Positions 27,475 to 36,979 are shown, counted from the stretch's first letter. The stretch: DNA of 64,000 bases from DAHUYF01 sp963789275 (GCA_963789275.1 CAWBKF010000044.1:1-64000), one strand, 5' to 3'. Made by a program: numbers and translations. Notes: a model not told the origin generated them from the sequence alone.

Positions 27475-28116
27475 ATGCTCCAGGTGTATCTCGACCCGTG
27501 CACCGTCAACAGCCGCAAGGTGCTGGCGGGATTGGACTTGCTCGGAACGCCCTTTGAGCTCAAACGCGTCGATTATCTCGCAGGCGGCCACAAGCGGCCC
27601 GAATTTCTCGCGATCAACCCGAACGGCGCCGTGCCGGCGGCGATGGATGGCGATTTCGCGTTCTCGGAATCGAATGCGATCCTGCAATACGCCGCCGATC
27701 TCAGCGGCGCGGAGACGCATTATCCGAGCGACCTTAAGCGGCGCGCCGACGTCAACCGGTGGCTGCTGTGGGAGGCCTCGACCTGGTTCCCGAGCTGCTA
27801 CATCTATCTCATCGAATATGTCGTGAAGCCGCTCATGGGCGCCCCGCCGGACGAGGGGATCATCGAGAAGGAGGCGCCGAACTGGCACCGCCTCGCCGGC
27901 ATCCTCGATGCGAGGCTGGCGCGGTCCACTTGGCTCGTGGGCGATAGCGTGACGATCGCCGACATCGCGGTCGCCGCGCCGATGCACCTGCACAAATGGC
28001 AGCGCCTGCCGCTCAACGACCATCCCAACCTCAAGCGCTGGATGGCGGATGTCGAGGAGCTGCCGTGCTGGCAGAAAACGCAGGGCGCGGTCAATCAGGC
28101 GCTGGGGCTCGGCTGA
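27475..28116 (+). CDS. Glutathione S-transferase family protein
   Basis: A 213-residue two-domain GST. The thioredoxin-like N-terminal half is LQVYLDPCTVNSRKVLAGLD, with a Ser/Cys region near the active site, NPNGAVPAAMDGDFAFSESNAI giving the cis-Pro and the ESNAI glutathione contact. An all-helical C-terminal half contains SVTIADIAVAAPM. ATG 27475 was chosen over ATG 27469 because the GGGAGG stretch abuts the latter. It ends directly against the next gene (TGA then ATG), so the two are almost certainly co-translated. Confidence 0.9.
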   Translation: MLQVYLDPCTVNSRKVLAGLDLLGTPFELKRVDYLAGGHKRPEFLAINPNGAVPAAMDGDFAFSESNAILQYAADLSGAETHYPSDLKRRADVNRWLLWEASTWFPSCYIYLIEYVVKPLMGAPPDEGIIEKEAPNWHRLAGILDARLARSTWLVGDSVTIADIAVAAPMHLHKWQRLPLNDHPNLKRWMADVEELPCWQKTQGAVNQALGLG

Positions 28117-28941
28117 ATGCCAGGCCCGATGAGCGTCAGATCGACCTTCAACTACACGCGCGACGGCGGCAGGCCGCCCGAGGTCTATTTCTACGAGCCG
28201 CCGCCGGGCACCGAGGTGCGCTCGCCCGGCGACGACCCGCATGAAATGACGGTGCAGGACGGGTGGGGTCGCGCGGCGGCGTTCTCGCTCGACCGCGAGG
28301 GCTTCGCGTTCCGCGAGTTCCGCTCGCCCTTCCAGCACTGGGAGGACGATGCCGCGATCCACGAGCGGCTTTATGGCGAGGTCGCGGAATTCGTCAGGCG
28401 CGAGGTCGGCGCCAAGCGCGTGGTCATCTTCGACCACACCATCCGCGCCAAGAGCAACGCGAAGCAGGCGACCAGCGAGCACTCCACCGTGCGTCGCGCG
28501 CCGGTCAGGATCGTCCATTGCGATTACACGCCGGATTCCGGGCCGCTGCGCGTGCGCCAGCTGCTGCCCGGCGAAGCGGGCGAGCTGCTGAAATCCAGGG
28601 TCGCGTTCTACAATTTCTGGAAGCCGCTGCGGCAGACCGTCGAGGAGCTGCCGCTCGGCATGTGCGACGTCACCTCGTCGACGGATGCGGATTTCATCAC
28701 GATGAAGCTGCGCTATCGCGAGCGCGACGGCGAGATCTTCGTGCTGCGGCATGCGCCACAGCATCGCTGGTGGTACTTCCCGCGCATGACGCCGGACCAG
28801 GCGATCCTGCTCAAGACCTATGAGTCCGAGACCGACGGGCGCGCCCGCTTCATCGGCCACAGCGCCTTCGACGATCCCGACACGCCCCCCGGCGCGCCGA
28901 TGCGCGAGAGCATCGAGATCAGAACCATCGCCTTCTTCTGA
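28117..28941 (+). CDS. CmcJ/NvfI family oxidoreductase
   Basis: A 274-residue protein with the family pattern: N-terminal TFNYTRDGGRPPEVYFYEPP, then RVVIFDHTIRAKSN, RIVHCDYTPDSGP, AFYNFWKPL and a C-terminal HRWWYFPRMTPDQAILLKTY. A late ARFIGHSAFDDP carries histidine and aspartate. Members include the cephamycin 7-alpha-hydroxylation subunit CmcJ and fungal NvfI, now viewed as iron-dependent oxygenase relatives (family knowledge). It is immediately downstream of a GST gene with no intervening bases, implying a shared substrate or detoxification route (inference). Confidence 0.85.
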   Translation: MPGPMSVRSTFNYTRDGGRPPEVYFYEPPPGTEVRSPGDDPHEMTVQDGWGRAAAFSLDREGFAFREFRSPFQHWEDDAAIHERLYGEVAEFVRREVGAKRVVIFDHTIRAKSNAKQATSEHSTVRRAPVRIVHCDYTPDSGPLRVRQLLPGEAGELLKSRVAFYNFWKPLRQTVEELPLGMCDVTSSTDADFITMKLRYRERDGEIFVLRHAPQHRWWYFPRMTPDQAILLKTYESETDGRARFIGHSAFDDPDTPPGAPMRESIEIRTIAFF

Positions 28942-28950
28942 TCGGCCAAG

Positions 28951-28984
28951 AAAGAAAAAGCCCCGCCGGTTTCCCGGCGGGGCT
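28951..28984 (-). terminator. Rho-independent terminator of glnBA
   Basis: A perfect 11-bp stem (AGCCCCGCCGG / CCGGCGGGGCT, 28959-28969 with 28974-28984) and a 4-base loop. On the minus strand it is followed by a U-rich tract (complement of 28951-28958). It sits between the convergent CmcJ-type gene and glnA, 27 bases after the glnA stop at 29011-29013. Confidence 0.85.
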
Positions 28985-29010
28985 GCTTCACGTCGTGCCG
29001 CGCGTCGCGA

Positions 29011-30421
<1,411 letters not shown>

Positions 30422-30505
30422 AGGCTTTTTCCCGTCGTTAACTGGTCCCTGGGGTGCCCGCGGCGGAGCGTTGGTGGAGCTGGACGTCTTGACGCCGACC
30501 GCGGG

Positions 30506-30844
30506 TCAGATCGCGTCCTTGCCTTTTTCGCCGGTACGAATGCGGATCGCCTCGTCGATGGTGCTGACGAAAATCTTGCCGTCGCCAATGCGGCCGGTAT
30601 GGGCGGCGTGCTGGATGGCCTCGACCGCGCGCTCGACCAACGTGTCTTCCATCACCACTTCGATCTTCACCTTGGGGAGGAAGTCCACGACGTATTCGGC
30701 GCCGCGATAGAGCTCGGTGTGACCCTTCTGGCGGCCGAAGCCCTTGGCCTCGGTGACCGTGATGCCCTGGATGCCGACTTCGTGCAGCGCTTCCTTCACC
30801 TCGTCGAGCTTGAAGGGCTTGATGATCGCTTCGACTTTCTTCAT
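30506..30844 (-). CDS. glnB: Nitrogen regulatory protein P-II
   Basis: A 112-residue trimeric PII signal protein sensing 2-oxoglutarate and ATP/ADP and controlling GlnE, NtrB and other targets. The N-terminal KKVEAIIKPFKLDEVKEAL is characteristic. The T-loop GRQKGHTELYRGAEY carries the uridylylated tyrosine (Y51), and the B-loop/C-loop region ends GRIGDGKIFVSTIDEAIRIRTGE. The length is exactly that of the family. The gap to glnA is 84 bases on the same strand. A sigma-54-like promoter lies upstream. Confidence 0.96.
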   Translation of the reverse strand: MKKVEAIIKPFKLDEVKEALHEVGIQGITVTEAKGFGRQKGHTELYRGAEYVVDFLPKVKIEVVMEDTLVERAVEAIQHAAHTGRIGDGKIFVSTIDEAIRIRTGEKGKDAI

Positions 30845-30913
30845 GGGTCCCCGCCTTCACGCCATTCGCGTAAGGCCCAGCGCCAGCCGCCGGGCCGGTC
30901 TCGGCCAACCTTA

Positions 30914-30929
30914 AGCATGAGCCGTGCCA
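30914..30929 (-). promoter_or_regulatory. Sigma-54 (RpoN) promoter upstream of glnB
   Basis: On the minus strand the sequence TGGCACGGCTCATGCT matches the -24/-12 consensus (TGGCAC, five bases, TTGCT) with one mismatch. It lies 70-85 bases upstream of the glnB start, so a transcript would start about 55-60 bases before the ATG. A nitrogen-regulated sigma-54 promoter ahead of glnBA is known in Azospirillum and Rhodospirillum relatives, which supports the call. Confidence 0.7.
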
Positions 30930-31021
30930 AAGGCATCGCGTCGCATCAGGCCGAAGCTAGCCCGAATCCCCCCGTCCACAAAGAGGCATTTCTGATGAAA
31001 AATTAAGCAAATGCTGCGGTA

Positions 31022-32218
31022 TTAGGCAGTCTTGGACCTGAGGTTATCCTGCCGCGCCAGCCAGCCGCCGATCCGCGCCATCGCCTCCTCCAGCGCCGGC
31101 AGGCTAGCGGCGTAAGAGAAGCGCAGGTAGCCGTCGCCATGGACGCCGAAGCTGGTGCCGGCGATAGTGGCGACCCCGGCCTCGTCGAGGAGGCGCGACT
31201 GCAGCGCCCGGCTGTCGAAGCCGGTGCCGCCAATATGCGGGAAGGCATAGAAGGCGCCGCCCGGGGTGGCGCAGCGGAAGCCCGGCAGCGCGTTCAGCGC
31301 CGCGACGATGTAGCGCCGGCGCTCGGCGAAAGCGGCGAGCATCTTGCGGCAGGCGTCCTTGGGGCCGGTTAATGCTGCAATTCCAGCGTATTGCGCGGAC
31401 GCATTGACGCAAGAATGACAGTTGATGGCGAGGCGCTCGGCGGCGGCGAACAGCAGCTTCGGCCAGACGCCATAGCCGAGCCGCCAGCCGGTCATCGCAT
31501 AGGTCTTGCTCCAGCCGTCGAGCAGGATGACGCGGTCGCGCAGCGCCGGGTAGGTGAGGAGGCTGACATGCTCGGCGCCATCATAGACCATCTCGCCATA
31601 GATCTCGTCGCTCATGATGGCGACATGGGGGTGGCGCTCGAGCCCCTGCGCCAGCCTGTCGAGCTCGCTTCTCGGCACCGCGCCGCCGGTGGGGTTGGCG
31701 GGGCTGTTGAGGATCAGCAGCCGGGTCCGGGGCGTGATCTTGGCCAGCACCTCCTCGGCGTTGAAGGAGAAGCCCTTGGCCTCGTAGAGCGGCATCGCCA
31801 CCGGCGTCGCGCCGGAGAAGCGGATGACGCTCTCATAGATGGGAAAGCCGGGATTGGGGTAGATCACCTCGACGCCGGGCTCGCCGAACATCATCACCGC
31901 GAAGAACATCGTCACCTTGCCGCCCGGCACCACCAGCACCTGATCGGGCGAGACGCCGACGCCGTGGCGGCGGTGGAGATCGGCCGCCACCGCCTCGCGC
32001 AGCGGCAGGATGCCGTTGGCCGGGGTATAGCCGTGATGGCCGTCGGCGAGCGCCTTGCGGCCGGCCTCGACGATATGCGCCGGCGTCGCGAAATCGGGCT
32101 GGCCGATGCCGAGATTGATGATCGAGCGGCCTTCGGCCTCGAGCGCCTTGGCGCGCGCCAGGACCTCGAAGGCGCTCTCGGTGCCGAGCTGGGCCATGCG
32201 GCCAGCCATGGTCAGCAT
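31022..32218 (-). CDS. Pyridoxal-phosphate-dependent aminotransferase (class I/II)
   Basis: A 398-residue fold-type I aminotransferase of the aspartate/aromatic aminotransferase group. It has INLGIGQPDF, NGILPLREAVA, NSPANPTGG, SDEIYGEMVYD, the Schiff-base lysine in LDGWSKTYAMTGWRLGY, and the late arginine region LRFSYA. ATG 32218 follows GGGAGGAA; a second ATG eight codons in is possible. Which keto acid it uses cannot be read from the sequence. It is monocistronic-looking, 177 bases upstream of glnB on the same strand. Confidence 0.92.
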   Translation of the reverse strand: MLTMAGRMAQLGTESAFEVLARAKALEAEGRSIINLGIGQPDFATPAHIVEAGRKALADGHHGYTPANGILPLREAVAADLHRRHGVGVSPDQVLVVPGGKVTMFFAVMMFGEPGVEVIYPNPGFPIYESVIRFSGATPVAMPLYEAKGFSFNAEEVLAKITPRTRLLILNSPANPTGGAVPRSELDRLAQGLERHPHVAIMSDEIYGEMVYDGAEHVSLLTYPALRDRVILLDGWSKTYAMTGWRLGYGVWPKLLFAAAERLAINCHSCVNASAQYAGIAALTGPKDACRKMLAAFAERRRYIVAALNALPGFRCATPGGAFYAFPHIGGTGFDSRALQSRLLDEAGVATIAGTSFGVHGDGYLRFSYAASLPALEEAMARIGGWLARQDNLRSKTA

Positions 32219-32237
32219 GTCGCTGGTTCCTCCCTTT

Positions 32238-32394
32238 AGCTGTCAGCCATCAGCTGTCAGCTATCAGCTTGGTTGTCAGTTTTCGGTTTTCAGTCTCGTC
32301 TCAGTCTCAGCCGCCGTTCGGACCCGACAACTGTAACCGACAACTGACAACTGACAACTCTAAGCTGAGAGCTGACAGCTGATAGCTGACAGCT
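32238..32394. repeat. Long inverted repeat built from AGCTGTCAGC / TGACAAC units
   Basis: The intergenic region between the aminotransferase and PAS genes is made almost wholly of short repeated words. An exact 18-bp arm (AGCTGTCAGCTATCAGCT at 32252-32269) is mirrored by AGCTGATAGCTGACAGCT at 32377-32394. Inside lie GGTTGTCAGTTTTCGGTTTTCAG on the left and tandem TGACAAC copies on the right. The whole could fold into one long imperfect stem. Its right arm touches the PAS stop codon. Confidence 0.8.
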
Positions 32395-32939
32395 CAGAAC
32401 CCGACCGATCCGTCGGGCCGATAGAGCACGCTGTGCGCGCAGAGCATGTCGACCGCGCGACCGTCGCGCGCCAGTGGCAACAGCAGGTTCTCGACCATGC
32501 CGAAATCGCGATGCCGCCACAGCCGCGGCGGCCCCTTGCGCCAGCTCGCGACGCCGCGCTCGGCCGCGGCGCGGTAGCGAGCGAGGAAATCGCTATCGGC
32601 CATCGCTTCGGGATGCGCCTCGTCGAGCCACTTCCCGGTCATCTCGCGCCCCATCGCCTCGGTGACGCCGGTGCCGCACAGGCGGTAGCGCAACCGGAAG
32701 GGCGCCCGCGCGACGTCGAGCAGCCAGATGCCCGGCAGCAGTTCCGGCACCGCCAGGGGGTCGAAATGACGCCGGCCGGGCAAGGCGCCACCCGGCGGGT
32801 GGATCGACAGCCAATAGCGGTAGAGCCGGGTCGTGCGCGGGTGCCATTGCGCGGTATCGAGGGTGACGTCGCGGTCGGTTTGCACGGGTGCGTTCCCTGC
32901 GGCGCACAGGCTGGACCGGCGCGGCCAAGATTGAGACAT
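32394..32939 (-). CDS. PAS-domain protein (PAS_5-like)
   Basis: A roughly 181-residue protein. The coding core is TRLYRYWLSIHPPGGALPGR, FDPLAVPELLPGIWLLDV, FRLRYRLCGTGVTEAMGREM, TGKWLDEAHPE, then a closing MLCAHSVLYRPDG. This is the compact PAS_5 module, and it shares LYRYW, DP...L, RYRL.GT and EMTGKW.DE with the protein at 25550. ATG 32939 is the only nearby start with a modest upstream context; a GTG about 25 codons in could also serve. There is no output domain, so it may bind a ligand and act on a partner. Confidence 0.7.
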   Translation of the reverse strand: MSQSWPRRSSLCAAGNAPVQTDRDVTLDTAQWHPRTTRLYRYWLSIHPPGGALPGRRHFDPLAVPELLPGIWLLDVARAPFRLRYRLCGTGVTEAMGREMTGKWLDEAHPEAMADSDFLARYRAAAERGVASWRKGPPRLWRHRDFGMVENLLLPLARDGRAVDMLCAHSVLYRPDGSVGF

Positions 32940-33000
32940 GCCGCGCCCGCGACCGGTATGACGGCGCGCGGACGGGCGACGATAACCGCTCCGCCGCAGC

Positions 33001-34299
33001 CTATGTCGCGGCCTTCGGGCTGATCCGCGCGCGGGCGAGATCGACCTCGGCGAAATCGACATCATCGAGCAGCGCGCCACCGAAATCCGCCTCATCGACC
33101 TTGGCCTGGCGCAGCGTCGCGCGGCGCAGATCGGCACCAAAGAACTTGGCGCCTTCGAGATTGGCGGCGAGGTCGACGCCGGCGGCGCCTACCTTCTCGA
33201 GCGGGCCGAGATCGGCGCCGGTGAGGACGGCGCGGCCGAGATGGGCGTGCGCCAGGGTCGCGCCGCGCAGATCGGCGCCGCTCAGATTGGCCTCGCGCAG
33301 GTCCGCGAGCGACAGGTCCGAGGCGGCGAGCAGTGCGCCGGCGAGGTTGGCGCCACGCAGCGCCACATGCGTGAGCTCGGCGAGCGCGAGGTTGACGTTG
33401 CTGAGATCGTGCGCGCTGAGATCGGTGTCGCTGAGCTGCGCGCGCTGGCCCTCGCTGCCGTCGCTGTCGATCCATTGCGCATGCAGCCGCAGCAGCCGCG
33501 CCAGCGCCTCGGCGTCGATGCGGCGCAAGGCGGTGCCTTGCAGCTCGCCGCGGCCGACCGCGTCGTGCAGCGCGCCAGGGTCGATGATGGCGCCGGTGAT
33601 GTCGACCCCGCGCAGCTCGGCGCCGCGCAGATTGGCGTCCGACAGCACCGCGCCGCGCATCACGGCGCCGTTGAGCTTGGCGTTGCTGAGGTCGGCGCCT
33701 TCGAGGATCGCGCCGGTAAGGTTGGTGCGGCGCAGATCGGCACCCGAGAGATCGGTCCGGCGCAGCAGGCTGTCGGCGAGCTCGGCCATCGACAGCGCCG
33801 CGCCGGCGAGATTGGCGCCGGAGAAGTCGGCGCCCTTGGCATGGATCGACTGCAGATCGGCGGCCCGGATCTCGTAGGCGCCCTCGCTCGCGGGAGCGCC
33901 GGCATAGAGGCTGGCAAGCGCGCCTTGACTGAGATCGGCATCGGCGAGCCGCGCCTGCTCGAGACGCGCGCCCCAAAGGCGCGCGCCGCGCAGATCGGCC
34001 TCGCTGAGGTCGGCGCCGGCGAGGCTGGCGAGGCGGAGATCGGCGACGAAGAGATTGGCCTTGGCAAGGCGCGCGCCGTCGAGATTGCAGCCTTGCAGAT
34101 TGGCGCCGGTGAGGTCGGCGCCGGAGAGATCCTGATTGGCGAGATCGAGCCCGCTGAGATCGTGATGCGCCAGCGCGGCGGGCCGGCCGCCCCACCAGCC
34201 GTCGACATAGCGCTTCTGCAGCTGCAGCACGCGCCGCAGCTGTTGCGAGGTAAGGCGAGTTCTTTCGGGCGGAACGCCCGGCCTGGTAGATGGCGCCAT
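33001..34299 (-). CDS. Pentapeptide-repeat protein, two repeat blocks
   Basis: A 432-residue protein dominated by A(D/N)LXX pentapeptide repeats, which fold as a right-handed square beta-helix. Block one (about 45-250) and block two (about 295-425) are each preceded by a matching helical lead: LRRVLQLQKRYVDGWWGG with HDLSGLDL, and LARLLRLHAQWIDSDGSEG with AHDLSNVNL. An internal duplication is therefore visible. There is no signal peptide or membrane segment. Some pentapeptide proteins mimic DNA and bind gyrase or topoisomerase IV, but most have unknown roles and nothing here favours one. It ends 61 bases from the PAS gene start on the same strand. Confidence 0.88.
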   Translation of the reverse strand: MAPSTRPGVPPERTRLTSQQLRRVLQLQKRYVDGWWGGRPAALAHHDLSGLDLANQDLSGADLTGANLQGCNLDGARLAKANLFVADLRLASLAGADLSEADLRGARLWGARLEQARLADADLSQGALASLYAGAPASEGAYEIRAADLQSIHAKGADFSGANLAGAALSMAELADSLLRRTDLSGADLRRTNLTGAILEGADLSNAKLNGAVMRGAVLSDANLRGAELRGVDITGAIIDPGALHDAVGRGELQGTALRRIDAEALARLLRLHAQWIDSDGSEGQRAQLSDTDLSAHDLSNVNLALAELTHVALRGANLAGALLAASDLSLADLREANLSGADLRGATLAHAHLGRAVLTGADLGPLEKVGAAGVDLAANLEGAKFFGADLRRATLRQAKVDEADFGGALLDDVDFAEVDLARARISPKAAT

Positions 34300-34463
34300 G
34301 GCCGCAGTATCGCTGAAGACGCGGCGAAAGGCGCGTGCGATCGCGGCAAAAGCAAGCAGATAAAAGACGCGCCAAACCGTTGCGAAATCAGCGCCATATT
34401 ACGTTCTTAACCGCTTGTTGAGCGTCGCGGTCGAATAGTGATGCCGTGACGGACCGCGCGATC

Positions 34464-34468
34464 GGAGG
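34464..34468 (+). promoter_or_regulatory. Ribosome binding site selecting a TTG start
   Basis: GGAGG lies six bases before a TTG at 34475-34477. The next in-frame ATG (34490) has no such site, so the rare TTG start is favoured for the following gene. Confidence 0.45.
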
Positions 34469-34474
34469 TTCCCC

Positions 34475-34945
34475 TTGCGAGACTCCGGCATGCCACATTT
34501 CGAAGTGCATACGCTGGCGCAGAACCGCTGGCTGATCGATGGCATCTTCTTCGACAAGCAGACCGCGATCGACGACGCGAAGCTGCTGCTGGCGCGCACC
34601 CACGCCTTCGATGCCGTGCGCGTGCTGCAGGTGGAAGAGGCGGAGAGCGGCTTCTTCGAATGGGCCGTCTATATCGGCACGCGGCCGCAGGAGCACCATC
34701 GCGGCGAGCCTGAAGCGGCGGCCGCGCCGCCGGTGCCGCGTCCGGCCGCGCCGCTCAGAGCGCCGCGCTCATCGCTCCCGCGCACCTCGGTGCTGGCGCT
34801 GGTGACGGTGCTCGCGCTGTGCGGCCTGATGATCCATTTCGCGCAGCGCCTCAGGCATCCGGGCTGGGTCTGGGTGTTCGACCGGCCCGAAGCTTCGTTG
34901 CCCCATGAGCTGCACAACCCCTTGACGGGTGAGGCGGAGCGCTGA
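34475..34945 (+). CDS. Hypothetical single-pass membrane protein
   Basis: A 156-residue protein. An N-terminal soluble domain (MPHFEVHTLAQNRWLIDGIF, then AIDDAKLLLARTHAFDAVRV) has a conserved, structured look. A Pro/Ala linker follows, then one membrane segment (SVLALVTVLALCGLMIHFAQ) and a 35-residue tail. It resembles uncharacterised Rhodospirillales proteins in which a short cytoplasmic domain is tethered to the membrane. I do not recognise a named family. It starts at TTG 34475 (see the ribosome site) or ATG 34490. It is the last host gene before the tRNA-His insertion. Confidence 0.6.
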   Translation: MRDSGMPHFEVHTLAQNRWLIDGIFFDKQTAIDDAKLLLARTHAFDAVRVLQVEEAESGFFEWAVYIGTRPQEHHRGEPEAAAAPPVPRPAAPLRAPRSSLPRTSVLALVTVLALCGLMIHFAQRLRHPGWVWVFDRPEASLPHELHNPLTGEAER

Positions 34946-34951
34946 CCGCGG

Positions 34952-35019
34952 CGCCCTCCTGGATGCTAACTTCTTGAGAAAATGGGGCGAGTGACCGGGC
35001 TCGAACCGGCGACATCCAG
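34952..35019. repeat. Left direct repeat (attL-like) of the tRNA-His island
   Basis: A 68-bp copy, with two mismatches, of 37192-37259. The last 51 bases (34969-35019) are identical. It contains the 3' part of tRNA-His (T-arm, acceptor 3' strand, CCA) plus about 30 bases downstream. The copy has no 5' half, so it is a duplicated tRNA end rather than a gene. This is the signature left by site-specific integration at a tRNA. Confidence 0.8.
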
Positions 35020-35257
35020 GCGTCATCGCGCCCCGCCCGCGCGTCTGGTCTATCTCGGCGAGCACGCAGAACAAAGGTGGCCACCACCAGCGGAATCGGT
35101 TGGGCATCTCCTCCGGGTTTCCGGCGGATCTGGTAGCAGCATGGGGCGAGTCGCGACTTGCCACGCCGCGCCTGTCTTGACATCCCTCATCAGCGCAACG
35201 GCAACGCGCAAGCTCGAGGCGCGCGCCATTGCTGCCGGCTCTTCCGGGTCCCGCGGT
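35020..35257. other. Non-coding left flank inside the island
   Basis: No convincing gene on either strand. It is GC-rich with short low-complexity frames only. An 11-base echo of the tRNA 3' end (ATGGGGCGAGT) occurs near 35140, too short to count as a third att copy. Confidence 0.5.
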
Positions 35258-36979
35258 TCAGCTGTCGGCGATCATGCTCGCGAATGAGGCGTGCTGCTCC
35301 GCCGCCTTTCCAGAGTAAAGCAGCGCGCCTACTGGCTTCAAAACCCCTGGAAGGAAATCGTCATCAGAGAATCTCTCAGAAATCTGTCCCGGCGTGACCT
35401 GAGTGGCCACAAACGAAAGGATCTGATCTACTACTGGCCCCCACATTGCAGTCAGTTCGACGAGCGAATTCGCATCGGCTCTAGCGACCGCCGGCTGGAA
35501 GGCCACCAAATATGAATCGACCTTGCGCATGATGATGCCTTCGAGCACCTGCGCGACAACGGCGATCAAAAACGCCTTGAAGCGGAGATTCCGCAGTAGG
35601 GCGAGCTGCTCCTCCTCGATCGTGATGATGGTGCCGCCCGTCGACTTCGCCTTGAGCGCTATCCGTCGCTCATCAATCGCTCGTGCTAGCGTATAAATCA
35701 GCAGAAGATGGCGCGCCTTCTTGCTCTCGAACACGTTGTTGTAGAGCGGTTTTCGATCAAATATCTGGTTCTTTCCGCGGATCGCATCTTGGTACCGCCC
35801 GTGGAACGCCAGCACGGGCTGCGCGACGTCCTCGATGCCGATCTGATCGCCGCCTGCGCGGAAACCGCGCTTGCGCACATACGTGTGGCCGAGCTGCTCG
35901 AATTCCTGCGCGATCCGGTTCTGCTCCTGGTCGTTGCTGTACTGGTCCCAGGTCGTCATTTCGTTTTGGGTGTTGTTGTACTTCACAATCTGATCGATGG
36001 TATCTGGGTCCGAGCATTCGATCACCCGGCAAAGAACCTTTACGTCTGCGAGGTTGTGGCGCTGCAACCCACCGTCGATAGAACCGATTGAGCCGGTCGT
36101 CTGAGCCCCGTTGATTATTGAGATGCCGTCGATTTGAAGGCCTGTTTTCGTCTCCTTCCGGCCCCTGGTCAGGAGCGTGATGCCGTTGTTAAAGACCCAG
36201 AAATCTTTCGGCCTAGTCTCGGCTGACTGCCGGATGCCCGTGTTGATGCGCCGCCTCCGGCTAATCCCGAGAAAACCGCGGTAGTTCGCCGAGAACAGCT
36301 GATCCTGGTACTTCGCATACAACTGATGGAGCCATTCTCCGGGCACGGAGGAGACCGACGCCTCCCATTTTGGCCCCGTCTCGGTGAATTCGATCTTGGA
36401 CGGGAAAGGGATCGCGTCCTTGACCGCAATATGCGAATCCTGCGTCGCGTAGAGATGCTCGATCTTGGAGGCACCGAGCTCCCGCGCGCTGACGGTTATC
36501 GTCGCAGTGTCGAGAGTTCGCTGGAGGTGCTGAGCGGCGGTCTGCAACTCTCTCGTGACGTTGACGGACTCAGGCAGGTTGTGGACATAGAGCAGCTCGA
36601 TCCCCTCTACATCGCCCTCGGCGAGCGCCGCACGGCAGTCGGCGATGATCGCTCTCAGGGTAACGGGGACGACCTTGAGATCACCGGAGATGAGCCACGC
36701 CGCCGCCGTGTTCAGGTCCGACGCTTTGTTTGCCGGTGCCGAATCTCGCTTAGCATTCGACAAGTACCCCTGCGCGAAGATGATCCGCTTGGCGTCGCGA
36801 TCTAGGTAAATGAAGTCGATCTTCTTGTCGTCGCCGCCGTCCGTGATTGCTTCGGAAGCCAATGCTTCGACATCGGGTTCTTCCAGATAGAGCGCCATGG
36901 TCCACGCAAGGTGTGCGTTTCCCTCGCCGAGGCTCTTGATCAGCCCTGCGTTGGCCTTGAACGCGTCGAGATATGGCAT
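35258..36979 (-). CDS. AIPR family protein (abortive infection phage resistance)
   Basis: A 573-residue protein with the AIPR core: FNNGITLL (about 263-270) and IINGAQTTGSI (288-298), followed by VLCRVIEC, IVKYNNTQNEM and a long helical C-terminal half. AIPR (PF10592) proteins cause abortive infection against phage in several bacteria; the mechanism is unclear. The N-terminal 110 residues hold GGDDKKIDFIYLD...IIFAQGY, resembling a restriction-endonuclease-like fold whose usual lysine is replaced by tyrosine. ATG 36979 follows GAGAAGGTGA; ATG 37003 is an alternative with no site. It is the sole cargo of an element at tRNA-His. The family is confident; defence activity is inferred. Confidence 0.88.
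   Translation of the reverse strand: MPYLDAFKANAGLIKSLGEGNAHLAWTMALYLEEPDVEALASEAITDGGDDKKIDFIYLDRDAKRIIFAQGYLSNAKRDSAPANKASDLNTAAAWLISGDLKVVPVTLRAIIADCRAALAEGDVEGIELLYVHNLPESVNVTRELQTAAQHLQRTLDTATITVSARELGASKIEHLYATQDSHIAVKDAIPFPSKIEFTETGPKWEASVSSVPGEWLHQLYAKYQDQLFSANYRGFLGISRRRRINTGIRQSAETRPKDFWVFNNGITLLTRGRKETKTGLQIDGISIINGAQTTGSIGSIDGGLQRHNLADVKVLCRVIECSDPDTIDQIVKYNNTQNEMTTWDQYSNDQEQNRIAQEFEQLGHTYVRKRGFRAGGDQIGIEDVAQPVLAFHGRYQDAIRGKNQIFDRKPLYNNVFESKKARHLLLIYTLARAIDERRIALKAKSTGGTIITIEEEQLALLRNLRFKAFLIAVVAQVLEGIIMRKVDSYLVAFQPAVARADANSLVELTAMWGPVVDQILSFVATQVTPGQISERFSDDDFLPGVLKPVGALLYSGKAAEQHASFASMIADS

Noticed and set aside
30422..30505. A second promoter between glnB and glnA
   Set aside because: No convincing -35/-10 or -24/-12 pair is visible in the 84 bases.
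35138..35152. A third copy of the tRNA-His end inside the island
   Set aside because: Only about 11 bases match, too short to be an att site.
34982..35287. Short frames starting MGRVTGLEPATS (also at 37123-37404 and antisense at 50605-51015)
   Set aside because: These are translations of tRNA 3' ends, a well-known annotation artefact.
36326..36805. Plus-strand frame opposite the AIPR gene
   Set aside because: No start context or motif; it lies wholly within the convincing minus-strand gene.
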